Assembly: GCF_023156535.1 (NCBI RefSeq)
Contig: NZ_JALNMH010000012.1
Coordinates: 1 to 64,000, forward strand
Reading direction: 5' to 3'
DNA length: 64,000 bases
DNA from: Pseudomarimonas salicorniae
GTDB lineage: Bacteria > Pseudomonadota > Gammaproteobacteria > Xanthomonadales > Xanthomonadaceae
Part shown: one piece after another, positions 34,184 through 42,557 of the stretch
Position numbering within the stretch: the stretch's first letter is position 1
How the letters are laid out: each line of letters begins with the position of its first letter
Notes under the pieces: model-generated
Told to the model about the DNA's origin: nothing
Database searches by the model: none
What the model saw: only the letters and a program-made list of their open reading frames with translations
Program-made: the position numbers and the translations under genes

Positions 34184-36606
34184 CGCCGCCCGCCCTTGTG
34201 CTTGGGCCCACGACGGTCGGGGGGCGGCCGCCCCCCGCCGAGCATCGGCACGCCGTTGTGCTCGGTCAGGCGGAAGTCGATCTTGCGCTCCTCCAGCGAG
34301 GCGCGCAGGACCAGGATGCGCACCGGGTCTCCCAGGCGCAGCACGAGGCCATTGCGGTCACCCTCCATCAGCTTGCGCTGCGGATCGAAGCGGTAGTAGT
34401 CGTTCGGCAGCTGGGTGACGTGGACCAGGCCGCTGATCCGCGACTCGGTCAGCTCGACGAACAGGCCGAAGCTCTGCACCCCGGAGATGACACCGGCGAA
34501 CTCCGCCCCGACATGCCGTTCCATCCAGGCGCAGCGGTAGCGCTCGTCGACCTCGCGCTCGGCCTCGTCGGCGCGTCGGCCGCACTCGCTGCAGTGCAGG
34601 GCCAGCGCCGCCATCTCGTGCGCGGCATAGACGAAGTCCGCGGCCTTGCCGCCGCGCAGGGCGTGCTTGATCGCCCGGTGCACCAGCAGGTCGGGGTAGC
34701 GGCGGATCGGCGAGGTGAAGTGGGCGTAGGCCTCCAGCGCCAGGCCGAAGTGGCCGATGTTCTCCGGCTGATAGACCGCCAGCGCCTGCGAGCGCAGCAG
34801 CACCTGCTCCAGCAGCAGGGCATCGGGGCGCTTGCGCACCTTGCGCAGCAGGGTGGTGAAGTCCTTCGGGGTGACCTTTTCCCAGGCCGGCAGGCGCAGG
34901 CCGAATTCGGAGAGGAAGGCCTGCAGGTCGGCGAACTTCGACTCCGGCGGGCGGTCGTGCACGCGGAAGGCCGCGGGAATCTTCTTGCGCAACAGGTAGC
35001 GCGCCGCCTCGACATTGGCGGCGATCATGCACTCCTCGATCAGCTTGTGGGCGTCATTGCGCTCGGTGGCCTGGGCCTGCACCACCTCGCCGTCCGGACC
35101 GAGCCGGAAGTCGATCTCCTCGCTCTCGAACTCGATCGCGCCACGCGCCCGGCGCTGCTTGGACAGCAGACCGAACAGCTGATGCAAGCGCTCGACATGC
35201 GGAAGCAGGTCGCCCAGCTCGGCGCGCACCTCGGCATCGTTCTCGCCGATCGCCGCCCAGACCTTGGTATAGGTCAGCCGGGCGTGGGAGCGCATCACCG
35301 CCTCGTAGAACTTCGAGCGGGTGACCACGCCCTCGTGGTCGACGATCATGTCGCAGACGAAGCACAGCCGGTCGACCTTCGGGTTCAGCGAGCAGATGCC
35401 GTTGGACAGGGTCTCCGGCAGCATCGGCACCACGAAGCCGGGGAAGTACACCGAGGTCGCCCGCTTGCTTGCCTCGTCGTCCAGCGCGGTGCCGGGGCGA
35501 ACGTAGTGGGAGACGTCGGCAATCGCCACCACCAGCCGGAATCCGCTGCGGTGCGGCTCGCAGTAGACCGCGTCGTCGAAGTCCTTGGCGGTCTCGCCGT
35601 CGATGGTGACGAGGGGCAGTCCGCGCAGGTCGACGCGGTCCTCGATGTCGGCGGGCAGCACCTCCAGCGAGACCTCGTTGGCCTCGTCCAGCGCCTCGCG
35701 CGGCCACTCGTGCGGGATGCCGTGGCCATTGATCGCCATCTCGACCACCAGCGAGGGCGTCAGCGCGTCGCCGAGCACGGTCAGCACCTTGCCGAACGGC
35801 GGCCGGCCGCGGGTCGGCGGCGTGGTGATCTCGGCCACCACGATCTGCCCGTGACGCGCGTCGCCGCGGGCGTCGCGGGGGATCACGATGTCCTGGTTCT
35901 GACGGCGGTCGTCGGGCAGCACCAGCCCCACTCCGTCGCGCTCCTCGAAGCGCCCGACCAGGCGCGAGGTGCGCCGCTCCAGCACCTCGACCACGGCGCC
36001 CTCGCGGCGGCCCCGGGCATCGATGCCGGTGACCGAGCAGAGCACGTGGTCGCCGTGCATCACCTCGCGCATCTGCGCCGGCGGCAGGAACAGGTCGTCG
36101 CCGCCGGCGTCCGGCTTGAGGAAGCCATAGCCATCGGCATTGGCGATCACCACGCCCGGGATCAGCGCCAGCGCCTCGGCCGGGGCATAGGCGCCTCGCC
36201 GGTTCATCAGCAGCTGGCCGTCGCGGACCATCGCCGCCAGCCGCCGGCTCAGCGCCTCGAAGCGGTCCTCGGCGCGCAGCCCGAGCGCATGGGCAATGCG
36301 GTCGGCCTCCAGCGGCTCGCCATAGTCCTTGAGGAACTGCAGGATCGCCTCGCGGCTGGTGATCGGATTCTCGTAGCGCGCCGCCTCGCGCTGGGCGTAG
36401 GGGTCGGTGCCCTTTCGCTTGCCACCACGGCTGGCGCCCGAGCTGGCCGTGCCCTGCTTGCCGCGCTTCGGCCCCCGGCCCGGGCCCTTGCCCTCGCCCT
36501 TGTCACGACCGGCGTCGCCGCGTCCTCCCCCCTTGGGGGGCTCGTCGAGGCGCTGCTTCAGGCTGTCGGGCATCCAGGGCGGCAGGGAGGATTTCTTCTT
36601 GGGCAT
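34180..36606 (-). CDS. rnr: Ribonuclease R
   Basis: Processive 3'-5' exoribonuclease that degrades structured RNA and assists rRNA quality control. The 808-residue product has a basic, Gly/Lys-rich N-terminal region (about 20-65), a helix-turn-helix and cold-shock domains, and the RNB catalytic core with TIDGETAKDFDDAVYCE and VAIADVSHYV. A C-terminal S1 domain follows (GAEFAGVISGVQSFGLFVEL) with a short basic tail. Start at 36606 follows GAGAAGACC; the upstream in-frame sequence is intergenic. It is coupled to rlmB by ATGA. Confidence 0.95.
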   Translation of the reverse strand: MPKKKSSLPPWMPDSLKQRLDEPPKGGGRGDAGRDKGEGKGPGRGPKRGKQGTASSGASRGGKRKGTDPYAQREAARYENPITSREAILQFLKDYGEPLEADRIAHALGLRAEDRFEALSRRLAAMVRDGQLLMNRRGAYAPAEALALIPGVVIANADGYGFLKPDAGGDDLFLPPAQMREVMHGDHVLCSVTGIDARGRREGAVVEVLERRTSRLVGRFEERDGVGLVLPDDRRQNQDIVIPRDARGDARHGQIVVAEITTPPTRGRPPFGKVLTVLGDALTPSLVVEMAINGHGIPHEWPREALDEANEVSLEVLPADIEDRVDLRGLPLVTIDGETAKDFDDAVYCEPHRSGFRLVVAIADVSHYVRPGTALDDEASKRATSVYFPGFVVPMLPETLSNGICSLNPKVDRLCFVCDMIVDHEGVVTRSKFYEAVMRSHARLTYTKVWAAIGENDAEVRAELGDLLPHVERLHQLFGLLSKQRRARGAIEFESEEIDFRLGPDGEVVQAQATERNDAHKLIEECMIAANVEAARYLLRKKIPAAFRVHDRPPESKFADLQAFLSEFGLRLPAWEKVTPKDFTTLLRKVRKRPDALLLEQVLLRSQALAVYQPENIGHFGLALEAYAHFTSPIRRYPDLLVHRAIKHALRGGKAADFVYAAHEMAALALHCSECGRRADEAEREVDERYRCAWMERHVGAEFAGVISGVQSFGLFVELTESRISGLVHVTQLPNDYYRFDPQRKLMEGDRNGLVLRLGDPVRILVLRASLEERKIDFRLTEHNGVPMLGGGRPPPDRRGPKHKGGRR

Positions 36607-36796
36607 CAGGTCTTCTCGTTTGTTCTTCGCGTTCTTGCGGCATGGTGGACGCCACCGCCGGCAATCGCAATGAATGCTGGCCCGCGGCCGTCCCCCGTTC
36701 ATGCCCCTGACAGCTTGAAACCGTGGCCCAAGGCCCTTCCCGGCCCCACCCGCCCCGAGCAACCGACGCTGACCCGACTAGTGGCAACCCGGATGA

Positions 36797-36825
36797 TTGA
36801 CAACCGATTCGACGCTCTTTAATCT
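36797..36825 (+). promoter_or_regulatory. Sigma-70 promoter of tRNA-Leu
   Basis: TTGACA (36797-36802), a 17-base spacer and TAATCT (36820-36825) give a near-consensus sigma-70 promoter about 40 bases upstream of the tRNA. The region after the -10 (TCGCGGCTCGC) is GC-rich, the discriminator type associated with stringent control of stable RNA genes. It faces away from rnr, whose start lies at 36606. Confidence 0.75.
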
Positions 36826-36864
36826 TCGCGGCTCGCTGGCGCACGGCGCCACGCGGACCCACCT

Positions 36865-36949
<85 letters not shown>

Positions 36950-36994
36950 ATCGAAAGACCGCCGACGCGCAACGCGATCCGGACGGCAGCCAAG

Positions 36995-37022
36995 AAACCC
37001 GCGCCTTGTCGCGGGTTTTTTG
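36995..37022 (+). terminator. Rho-independent terminator after tRNA-Leu
   Basis: AAACCCGCG pairs with CGCGGGTTT around a CCTTGT loop and runs into a stretch of T (37015-37021). It sits 46 bases after the tRNA 3' end. It is the clearest intrinsic terminator in the window. Confidence 0.92.
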
Positions 37023-37288
37023 TTGGCTGGACTCTTCGCGCCGATCCCGGCTCGGGCTCCGGGCAAGACCCGTGGAAGCCCACCCGCAACCAGCGCCTCC
37101 GCCAAGTCGCAACGCCATCGATTCCGATGTGCCACGGTGCGTATTGCCCGCGATGTGACCGGGGTTTGCCAGCCTGGATGACCAGCGTCGCCAGCCGTTC
37201 TGACCGCGATAGGCATGCCGTTTGCCCACTTCCGGCAGTCTTCTGACCGGCTGATACCGACCCAGAACGTGCGTTCGGCGATGTGTAC

Positions 37289-37595
37289 TTTGGGCGCGAA
37301 GTTCGCATTCGCCACGGTTCATCAAATGGGCCGATATTCTGTGGGAGTGCCCTTGGGCGCGACCGCGGAGTTCCGCTCTGGCCGCGGTCTGTGGTGAATC
37401 AATAGCGCTGCGGTCGCGCCCGAGGGCACTCCCACAATCTGACTGCGGCAAGGCCTGCTTTGGCGCGCAAACCGGACCTGGCAGCGACGTTGCGTGTAGG
37501 AGCCAGCTTGCTGGCGATCGTTCCGTCCGTGGCGCCTATCGCCAGCAAGCTGGCTCCTACAGCGGGACCGGGGCGAATGCGAACTTCGCGCCCGG
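37289..37595 (-). repeat. Composite repeat, copy II (R2 at 37341-37435, R1 at 37496-37560)
   Basis: Reverse-complement copy of 20677-20982 with the same modules in the same relative order: the CCCATTTGATG tail, R2, 60-base linker, R1, and the GCGAATGCGAACTTCGCGCCC end. Differences are scattered single bases. The flanking stretches 37023-37288 and 37596-37859 show no gene or structure. Confidence 0.87.
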
Positions 37596-37859
37596 AGTTC
37601 ACCTTCCGCTACGCACACTCCTGGCCGGTTCCGGCCGGTCACACCACTGCCGGTCGTGGCCAGTCGAACAGCCGGGCGTGGTCAGAGTTGCTGGCAAAGG
37701 CGGTCAACTGGCGTGGCGAACGTCAGATGGATGGCGGTTTGCACCACGGCGCATCCTATGCGCGCTTTGCTTGTCCCGATTTCGTGGCGACCTGTCCGAT
37801 CGCCGGGGCAACGCGCGGCTAGACTGCCGAAGCGTTCCCCATGCGATCCCTACCCTGCC

Positions 37860-38783
37860 ATGCCCGACCACCGCATCTGCTTCGACTTCGATATCCGCTT
37901 TTCCAACGGCGGCGGGCTGCAGGGGCAGGACTTCCGTCTGGATCTCGACGGCGAGGACATCGGGGATGCGGCGCTGGCGGAGCGGCTGGTTCGCGAGCTC
38001 CGGCTGCTGATGGTGGGCGAGGTGCGGATCCTCAACCGGCGGGTGATTGTCGAGCGGCACAAGGGTTCGGGCGTAGCTCCCGCGGGCGATGCGGTCGAGT
38101 GCGGGGCGGACGAGGCATCGCGGCTGTTCGACCTCAGCCACACGATCGAGCACGGGACGATCACCTACAAGGGACTGCCGGCGCCGCTGATCTGCGACTA
38201 CCTGTCGCGCGAGGACTCGCGGGCGTTCTATGAGGCGGGGACGGAGTTCCAGATCGGGCGGATCGACATGGTCTCGAACACCGGCACCTACATCGACACG
38301 CCGTTCCACCGGTTCGCCGATGGCCATGACCTGGCCGGCCTGCCGCTGGCCCGCGCAGCCGACCTGCCGGGGCTGCTGGTGCGGGTCGAGGGCAGCGAAG
38401 GGCCGGCGATCGACTGGCAGCACTTCGCGCCCTTCGACTGCCGCGGCCATGCGGTGCTGGTGCATACCGGCTGGGACCGGCACTGGGGGACCGATGCCTA
38501 TTTCGAGGGCCATCCGTTCCTGACCGAAAAGGCCGCGGAGTTCCTGCGCGATGCCGGTGCGGCGCTGGTGGGGATCGATTCGCACAATATCGACGACACC
38601 CGCGGCCGCACGCGCCCGGTGCATACGGTGCTGCTCGGCGCCGGCATTCCGATTGTCGAGCATATGACCGGGCTGTCGGCGCTGCCGGTTTCCGGATTCC
38701 GGTTTTCAGCGGTGCCGCCCAAGGTGCGCGGAATGGGCACGTTTCCGGTGCGGGCGCATGCGCGGGTGATGCGGGAGCCGTAG
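37860..38783 (+). CDS. Cyclase-superfamily metal-dependent hydrolase with N-terminal extension
   Basis: 307 residues. Residues about 80-300 match the cyclase/kynurenine-formamidase superfamily: FDLSHTIEHGTITYKGLP, then VSNTGTYIDTPFHRFADGHDL in place of the usual HxGTHxDxPxHF, and later VLVHTGWDRHWGT, GAALVGIDSHNIDD and HTVLLGAGIPIVEHM. Residues 1-78 are an additional alpha/beta segment (ICFDFDIRFSNGGGLQGQDF). The first His of the metal motif is replaced by Asn and the second by Tyr; the later His and Asp remain. The substrate is unknown. Start 37860 gives MPDHRICF; in-frame sequence upstream overlaps the repeat-rich spacer. No tryptophan catabolism genes adjoin it. Confidence 0.75.
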   Translation: MPDHRICFDFDIRFSNGGGLQGQDFRLDLDGEDIGDAALAERLVRELRLLMVGEVRILNRRVIVERHKGSGVAPAGDAVECGADEASRLFDLSHTIEHGTITYKGLPAPLICDYLSREDSRAFYEAGTEFQIGRIDMVSNTGTYIDTPFHRFADGHDLAGLPLARAADLPGLLVRVEGSEGPAIDWQHFAPFDCRGHAVLVHTGWDRHWGTDAYFEGHPFLTEKAAEFLRDAGAALVGIDSHNIDDTRGRTRPVHTVLLGAGIPIVEHMTGLSALPVSGFRFSAVPPKVRGMGTFPVRAHARVMREP

Positions 38784-38866
38784 GTTGCGGGCTCGCGACT
38801 TTCGGGGAGGGGGTCGGCCCGCTGCCGGGCTTCGATCCGATCGAGGTGATGCGTCGAAACCCGACT

Positions 38867-39574
38867 GTAGGAGCGGGCTTGCCGGCGACCGTGGCGGTTC
38901 GGAGCTTCCGCGGTCTGGGGTGAATGCGGGGCTCTGCGGTCGCGGCCATGTCCGCTCCTACCAAGAGCTCGCCGGCTCACGAACCGCGGAAACTGCCTGC
39001 TGGGATGCCGGCTCGGGCCCGGCCATCACCGCTCCGACGAAGCCCGACTGTGTGAGTGGGCTTGCCCGCGACCGTGGCGCCTGGGATCGGCCATGGTCTG
39101 GGGCGAATGCGGGGCTCTGCGGTCGCGGCCGTGTCCGCTCCTACGAGAAGCTCGCCGGCAGACGAACCGCGGATACTGCCTGGTGGGCAGCCGAACCGCG
39201 TGTCGGCATCACCGCCACGACGAAGCCCGACTGTGGGAGCCCAAGGGCCGCCTAGCCGGGCTTCGCCATCACCGCCACAACGAAGCCCGACTGTAGGAGC
39301 GCACATGGGCGCGACCGCGGTGTTTGGGATCTGCCCCCGTCTGGGGTGAATGTGAGGCTCTGCGGTCGCGGCCGTGTCCGCTCCTACAAGAAGCTCGCCG
39401 GGTGACGGATCGCGGGAACTGCCTGCTGGTATGCCGGCCCGGGCCGGGCCGAGCCACCACCGCCCCAACGAGACCCGACTGTGGGAGTGGGCTTGCCCGC
39501 GACCGCGGCGTTGCGGGCTGCCGCGGTCTGGGGTGAATGCGCGGCGCCGCGGTCGGGGGCGAGCCCCCTCCTAC
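38867..39574. repeat. Array of 183-bp R2b-containing units
   Basis: Units begin at GTAGGAGCGGGCTTGCC-type sequences at 38867, 39050 and 39233, exactly 183 bases apart. A further unit starts at 39293 and another at 39481. Each full unit has an R2b hairpin (left arm GGGCTTGCC or CGCACATGGGCG; right arm CGCGGCCRTGTCCGCTCCTAC), a linker with AAGCTCGCCG..GAACTGCCTG, and CGACGAAGCCCGACTGT. The third unit is cut to 60 bases. No gene is seen from 38784 to 39640. Confidence 0.85.
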
Positions 39575-39640
39575 ATTGCGAAGGTAACGTTTCGCTGGAT
39601 CGACCGGGGTCGACCGAGGTCGACCCCGGGCTCGAGGGCC

Positions 39641-40015
39641 TCAGTCCTTGGCAGGCTCCCGGAGCAGGGCGATCTGCAGCTCCACGCGCTTGATCTCGCG
39701 CAGGGTGCGGTTGGCCTCGAGGTGGTTGGCTAGGTAGCCCTTGGCGACGCTGGAGAACTGGAACAGCAGGACGCTGAGCACGCCCCAGCGCAGCATGGCC
39801 GCGGGGTCTTCGAGGTGCCAGACCTGCCACAGGCCGTACATCGAGCCGGCGAAGGCGAGCAGGCCGCCGAGGTAGGAGATCCAGATCGTCCAGCCGAGGC
39901 GTCCGCGGAACAGGCCGATGGCCTGGGCGAAGTAGCCGGGTTCGGCGTGGGCGGCGAGCAGGGCGCGGTCTTCGGCGTCGAGGGCGCTGCGGATGATGTC
40001 GTCATGCTTGTCCAT
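39641..40015 (-). CDS. DUF6768-like two-helix membrane protein
   Basis: 124 residues. An acidic N-terminus (MDKHDDIIRSALDAEDRALL) precedes two membrane helices (about 45-63 and 74-92) and a charged C-terminal helix (NRTLREIKRVELQIALL). The pattern fits small DUF6768-type proteins encoded next to ECF sigma factors; the family name is from memory. Its start overlaps the 3' end of the sigma gene by 14 bases, so it is cotranslated and may serve as its membrane-bound partner or regulator, which is inference. Confidence 0.65.
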   Translation of the reverse strand: MDKHDDIIRSALDAEDRALLAAHAEPGYFAQAIGLFRGRLGWTIWISYLGGLLAFAGSMYGLWQVWHLEDPAAMLRWGVLSVLLFQFSSVAKGYLANHLEANRTLREIKRVELQIALLREPAKD

Positions 40016-40571
40016 GGTGGGCTCCTTGCTCGGGGTCGAGCATTGCGCGCAGCTTGCGCCGCGCGTGCATCAGCCGGGTCTTGACCGTGCCCGGTGGAAC
40101 GTCAAGTGCAATGGCGATCTCCGCCACGCTCAGGTGATCGAGGTGATACAGCGCGAGCGTCGCGCGCTGCGAGGGCGGTAGCTGCCGAAGCGCATCCAGC
40201 GCCGTCTGCAGATCGACGGCGAACTCGGCGCTGTCCTGCTCGGGCAAGGGCAGCTCGTGGCGCTCGTCGAAGGATTCCTCGGCTGCCCCGTCCTGTCTGC
40301 GCCAGGCACGCTGGCAGCGCCGGGTGACGATGCGAAGGGCCCAGGCCGGGAAGGCCACCACGTCATCCAGTCGATGCAGGCCGCGGAAAATCTCGATCCA
40401 TGCCTCCTGGGTGCTGTCGCGGGCGCTGTCGGCGCCGTCGCTCAGGCGCAGCGCATGGCGCAGCAGCCGCGGTTGCCAGCGCTGGACCAGCCGTTCCCAG
40501 GCAGCGCGATCACCGCTGCGAGCGGCGCTGACCAGGTATTCGTCGTAGATGCGCCCTGCGTCGCGCTGCAT
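40002..40571 (-). CDS. ECF-type RNA polymerase sigma factor
   Basis: 189 residues. Region 2 (YLVSAARSGDRAAWERLVQRW, shown in part as AARSGDRAAWERLVQRW; STQEAWIEIFRGLHRL) and region 4 (LPPSQRATLALYHLDHLSVAE with VPPGTVKTRLMHARRKLR) are complete. It is not sigma-E and belongs to another ECF group. The downstream DUF6768-like membrane protein overlaps by 14 bases. No classic anti-sigma zinc motif is present nearby. Confidence 0.9.
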   Translation of the reverse strand: MQRDAGRIYDEYLVSAARSGDRAAWERLVQRWQPRLLRHALRLSDGADSARDSTQEAWIEIFRGLHRLDDVVAFPAWALRIVTRRCQRAWRRQDGAAEESFDERHELPLPEQDSAEFAVDLQTALDALRQLPPSQRATLALYHLDHLSVAEIAIALDVPPGTVKTRLMHARRKLRAMLDPEQGAHHGQA

Positions 40572-40698
40572 GTCCGTCCCTGCCGAAGTCGATCCTCATT
40601 GTGAAGGTGCCGACGAGCGGGCAATCGGTTCAATCGGGCGCATGGGTTCGCGGGCACCCAGATGTCGCAGGCCGACATCGCCCCCGGCGGGATTCACC

Positions 40699-40763
40699 GT
40701 AGGAGCCAGCTTGCTGGCGAATTGCAGCTATCAGCCAGCAATCGCCAGCAAGCTGGCTCCTAC
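40699..40763. repeat. R1 REP-like hairpin (copy 4)
   Basis: Paired arms GTAGGAGCCAGCTTGCTGGC and its reverse complement around a centre that contains an extra TCAGCCAGCA. It lies between the ECF gene and the HTH regulator, neither of which reads into it. It is the only R1 copy besides 15525 that stands without an R2 partner. Confidence 0.85.
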
Positions 40764-40794
40764 ACCAAGGAGGCTCCGGACACCCCACGACGCG

Positions 40795-41031
40795 TCAGTC
40801 GCCGTCCGTTTCCGCGAGGTCCGATTCATCATGCTCATAGCCCAACAGCTCGCCCGGCGCGCACTCCAGCACCGCACACAGTTTCGCCAGGGTGCGGAAG
40901 CGGATGCCGCGGACCTTGCCGCTGCGGAACAGGGAGAGCTGGGTCTCGCTGAGGCCGACGCCGGCGGCGAGTTCGCGCGCGGTCATGCCGCGTCGGGCCA
41001 GCATGGCATCGAGGGTCACCCGGATCGGCAT
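40795..41031 (-). CDS. Small XRE-family HTH regulator (YozG-like)
   Basis: 78 residues, almost entirely a Cro/CI-type helix-turn-helix: VTLDAMLARRGMTARELA, then VGLSETQLSLFRSGKVRGIRF, TLAKLCAVLECAPGELLGYE, and an acidic tail. Small regulators of this type are regularly paired with DUF2975 membrane proteins. The ATG at 41031 overlaps the DUF2975 stop by one base (TGATG). It probably controls its own operon and perhaps the divergent ABC transporter. Confidence 0.87.
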   Translation of the reverse strand: MPIRVTLDAMLARRGMTARELAAGVGLSETQLSLFRSGKVRGIRFRTLAKLCAVLECAPGELLGYEHDESDLAETDGD

Positions 41032-41522
41032 CAGAGGATCTCGTCCAGCTCGGACTGCAGTGCGCGGGCCTGGTCGACCACCCGGGCCAGCATGATCAGG
41101 GCGGCGCCGACCACGCCGAGGACGATGGCGGAGAGGTCGAAGTAGAGATAGCTGCCCCCGCCACCGCTGGCCCAGCGGGCGAGGTTGATCACCACGAACA
41201 CGCTGAGCAGGGCGCCGGTCAGCACGCCCGCGCCCATCTGCCGCATGGCGCGGGCCACGGTCTGCTGGAACAACGCCCCGTCGGCGAGCTGGCCGAGGGC
41301 CTGCTGCACCGCCCACAGCGCCCACAGATAGCCGAGCCCCGGCAGGGCGCTGATCGCGTGGCGGATCAGCCGATCGCCGGGCTCGCTGACCGCGCCGGCA
41401 GGAAACAGCAGCGGCAGGCCGACCATGCCCAGACCATGGAGCAGGGCAAGGCCGACGAAAACGACCAGGGTGGCCCGGCGGAGCCAGCGGCACTGGGCGC
41501 GAAAACGGCGTTCGGCGTTCAT
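41031..41522 (-). CDS. DUF2975 membrane protein
   Basis: 163 residues with four membrane helices (about 17-40, 58-72, 95-112, 124-146). The DUF2975-type middle is QLADGALFQQTVARAMRQMG, where a cytoplasmic helix is predicted. It lies upstream of and coupled to the XRE regulator, the standard DUF2975-HTH pair. It starts 94 bases from the divergent ABC transporter across an AT-rich spacer with repeated motifs. Confidence 0.82.
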   Translation of the reverse strand: MNAERRFRAQCRWLRRATLVVFVGLALLHGLGMVGLPLLFPAGAVSEPGDRLIRHAISALPGLGYLWALWAVQQALGQLADGALFQQTVARAMRQMGAGVLTGALLSVFVVINLARWASGGGGSYLYFDLSAIVLGVVGAALIMLARVVDQARALQSELDEIL

Positions 41523-41546
41523 CGGGGCCTCGTTGGGCGGCGCGTC

Positions 41547-41601
41547 AGTTTTAATCTTGACTTAAATTTCTTCGTCAGGGTAGTTTTAGCTCTTACTTAA
41601 A
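41547..41601. promoter_or_regulatory. AT-rich direct repeats, candidate operator
   Basis: AGTTTTAATCTTGACTTAAA (41547-41566) and AGTTTTAGCTCTTACTTAAA (41582-41601) are 15/20 identical and start 35 bases apart. They sit in a conspicuously AT-rich 94-base spacer between the divergent DUF2975 and ABC-transporter starts. TTGACT (41557-41562) inside the first repeat could be a -35 for the ABC operon. They are a plausible binding site for the XRE regulator; this is inference. Confidence 0.45.
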
Positions 41602-41616
41602 GTCCGGACCTCGCCG

Positions 41617-42549
41617 ATGACCCTCGCCATCGAAACCGAAGGCCTGTCCCGCCGCTTCGGCGAGCGGCTGGCCGTCGACCAGGTCGACCTGCAGGTGCCG
41701 ACCGGCAGCGTCTACGGCTTTCTGGGCCGCAACGGCGCTGGCAAGACGACCACGATCCGCCTGCTGCTCGGCCTGCTGCGACCGACCGCGGGCCGCGCGC
41801 GGATCTGCGGCATCGACGTGGTCCGCGACCGGCCGGCGGCGGCGCGCCGGGTAGGCGCCCTGCTCGAGGCGCAGGGGCTGTATCCCCACCTCAGCGGTCG
41901 CGAGAACCTCGACCTGACCCGCCGCCTGCTCGCCCTTCCCCGCGGCGAGATCGATCGCGTGCTGGAGCTGGTCGAACTGCGTGCCGCGGCCGGACGACGG
42001 GTTGCCGAGTACTCTCTTGGAATGCGCCAACGGCTGGGACTTGCCCGCGCTCTGCTCGGCGAGCCCTCGGTGCTGATCCTCGACGAACCCAGCAATGGGC
42101 TCGATCCGGAAGGCATCGCCGAGCTGCGCGGCTTCCTGCGCGACCTGCCGGGACGCAGCGGCGCCACCGTGTTGCTGTCCAGCCATCTGCTCGGTGAGAT
42201 CGAGCAGACCGCCAGCCACGTCGGAATCCTCTGCGCCGGGCGCCTGGTCAGCCAGGGCCGGCTCGATGCGCTGAAGGCCGGCCTGCCGGCGGAACTGCTG
42301 GTCGGGACAGACGCCCCCGATGCCGCCCTGGCCATCGCGCGGCAGCATGGCTTCGAGGTCGAAGCCGGCCCCGAGGGTCTGCTGGCCCGACTGGCCGCCG
42401 GCGAGGGCATCGAGCAGGCCGCGGCGGCGCTGAACCAGGCGCTCTGCGCTGCCGGCCTGCGCGTGCACGCCCTGGTGCCGCGGCCGCGCAGCCTGGAATC
42501 GCTGTATCACCTGGCCGGCGCCGACGCCGCCCCCTCCCCCGCCGCCTGA
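41617..42549 (+). CDS. ABC transporter ATP-binding protein
   Basis: 310 residues. It has Walker A GRNGAGKTT, the signature YSLGMRQRLGLARAL, Walker B VLILDEPSNGLDPEG, and the H-loop LLSSHLLGEIEQT. A C-terminal extension (about 225-310) is of the DUF4162 kind found in CcmA/YhaQ-like exporters. The permease gene follows after eight bases. The substrate is unknown. The divergent XRE/DUF2975 pair may regulate it. Confidence 0.92.
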   Translation: MTLAIETEGLSRRFGERLAVDQVDLQVPTGSVYGFLGRNGAGKTTTIRLLLGLLRPTAGRARICGIDVVRDRPAAARRVGALLEAQGLYPHLSGRENLDLTRRLLALPRGEIDRVLELVELRAAAGRRVAEYSLGMRQRLGLARALLGEPSVLILDEPSNGLDPEGIAELRGFLRDLPGRSGATVLLSSHLLGEIEQTASHVGILCAGRLVSQGRLDALKAGLPAELLVGTDAPDAALAIARQHGFEVEAGPEGLLARLAAGEGIEQAAAALNQALCAAGLRVHALVPRPRSLESLYHLAGADAAPSPAA

Positions 42550-42557
42550 GGCCGCCC

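Noticed and set aside
34198-36822. A long plus-strand open frame opposite RNase R, and similar frames opposite acnB, lepA and fadD
   Set aside because: All are shadows caused by high GC third positions. None shows a domain.
38867-39574. CRISPR-like array
   Set aside because: Units are 183 bases with internal hairpins and no unique spacers of constant length; no cas genes are present.
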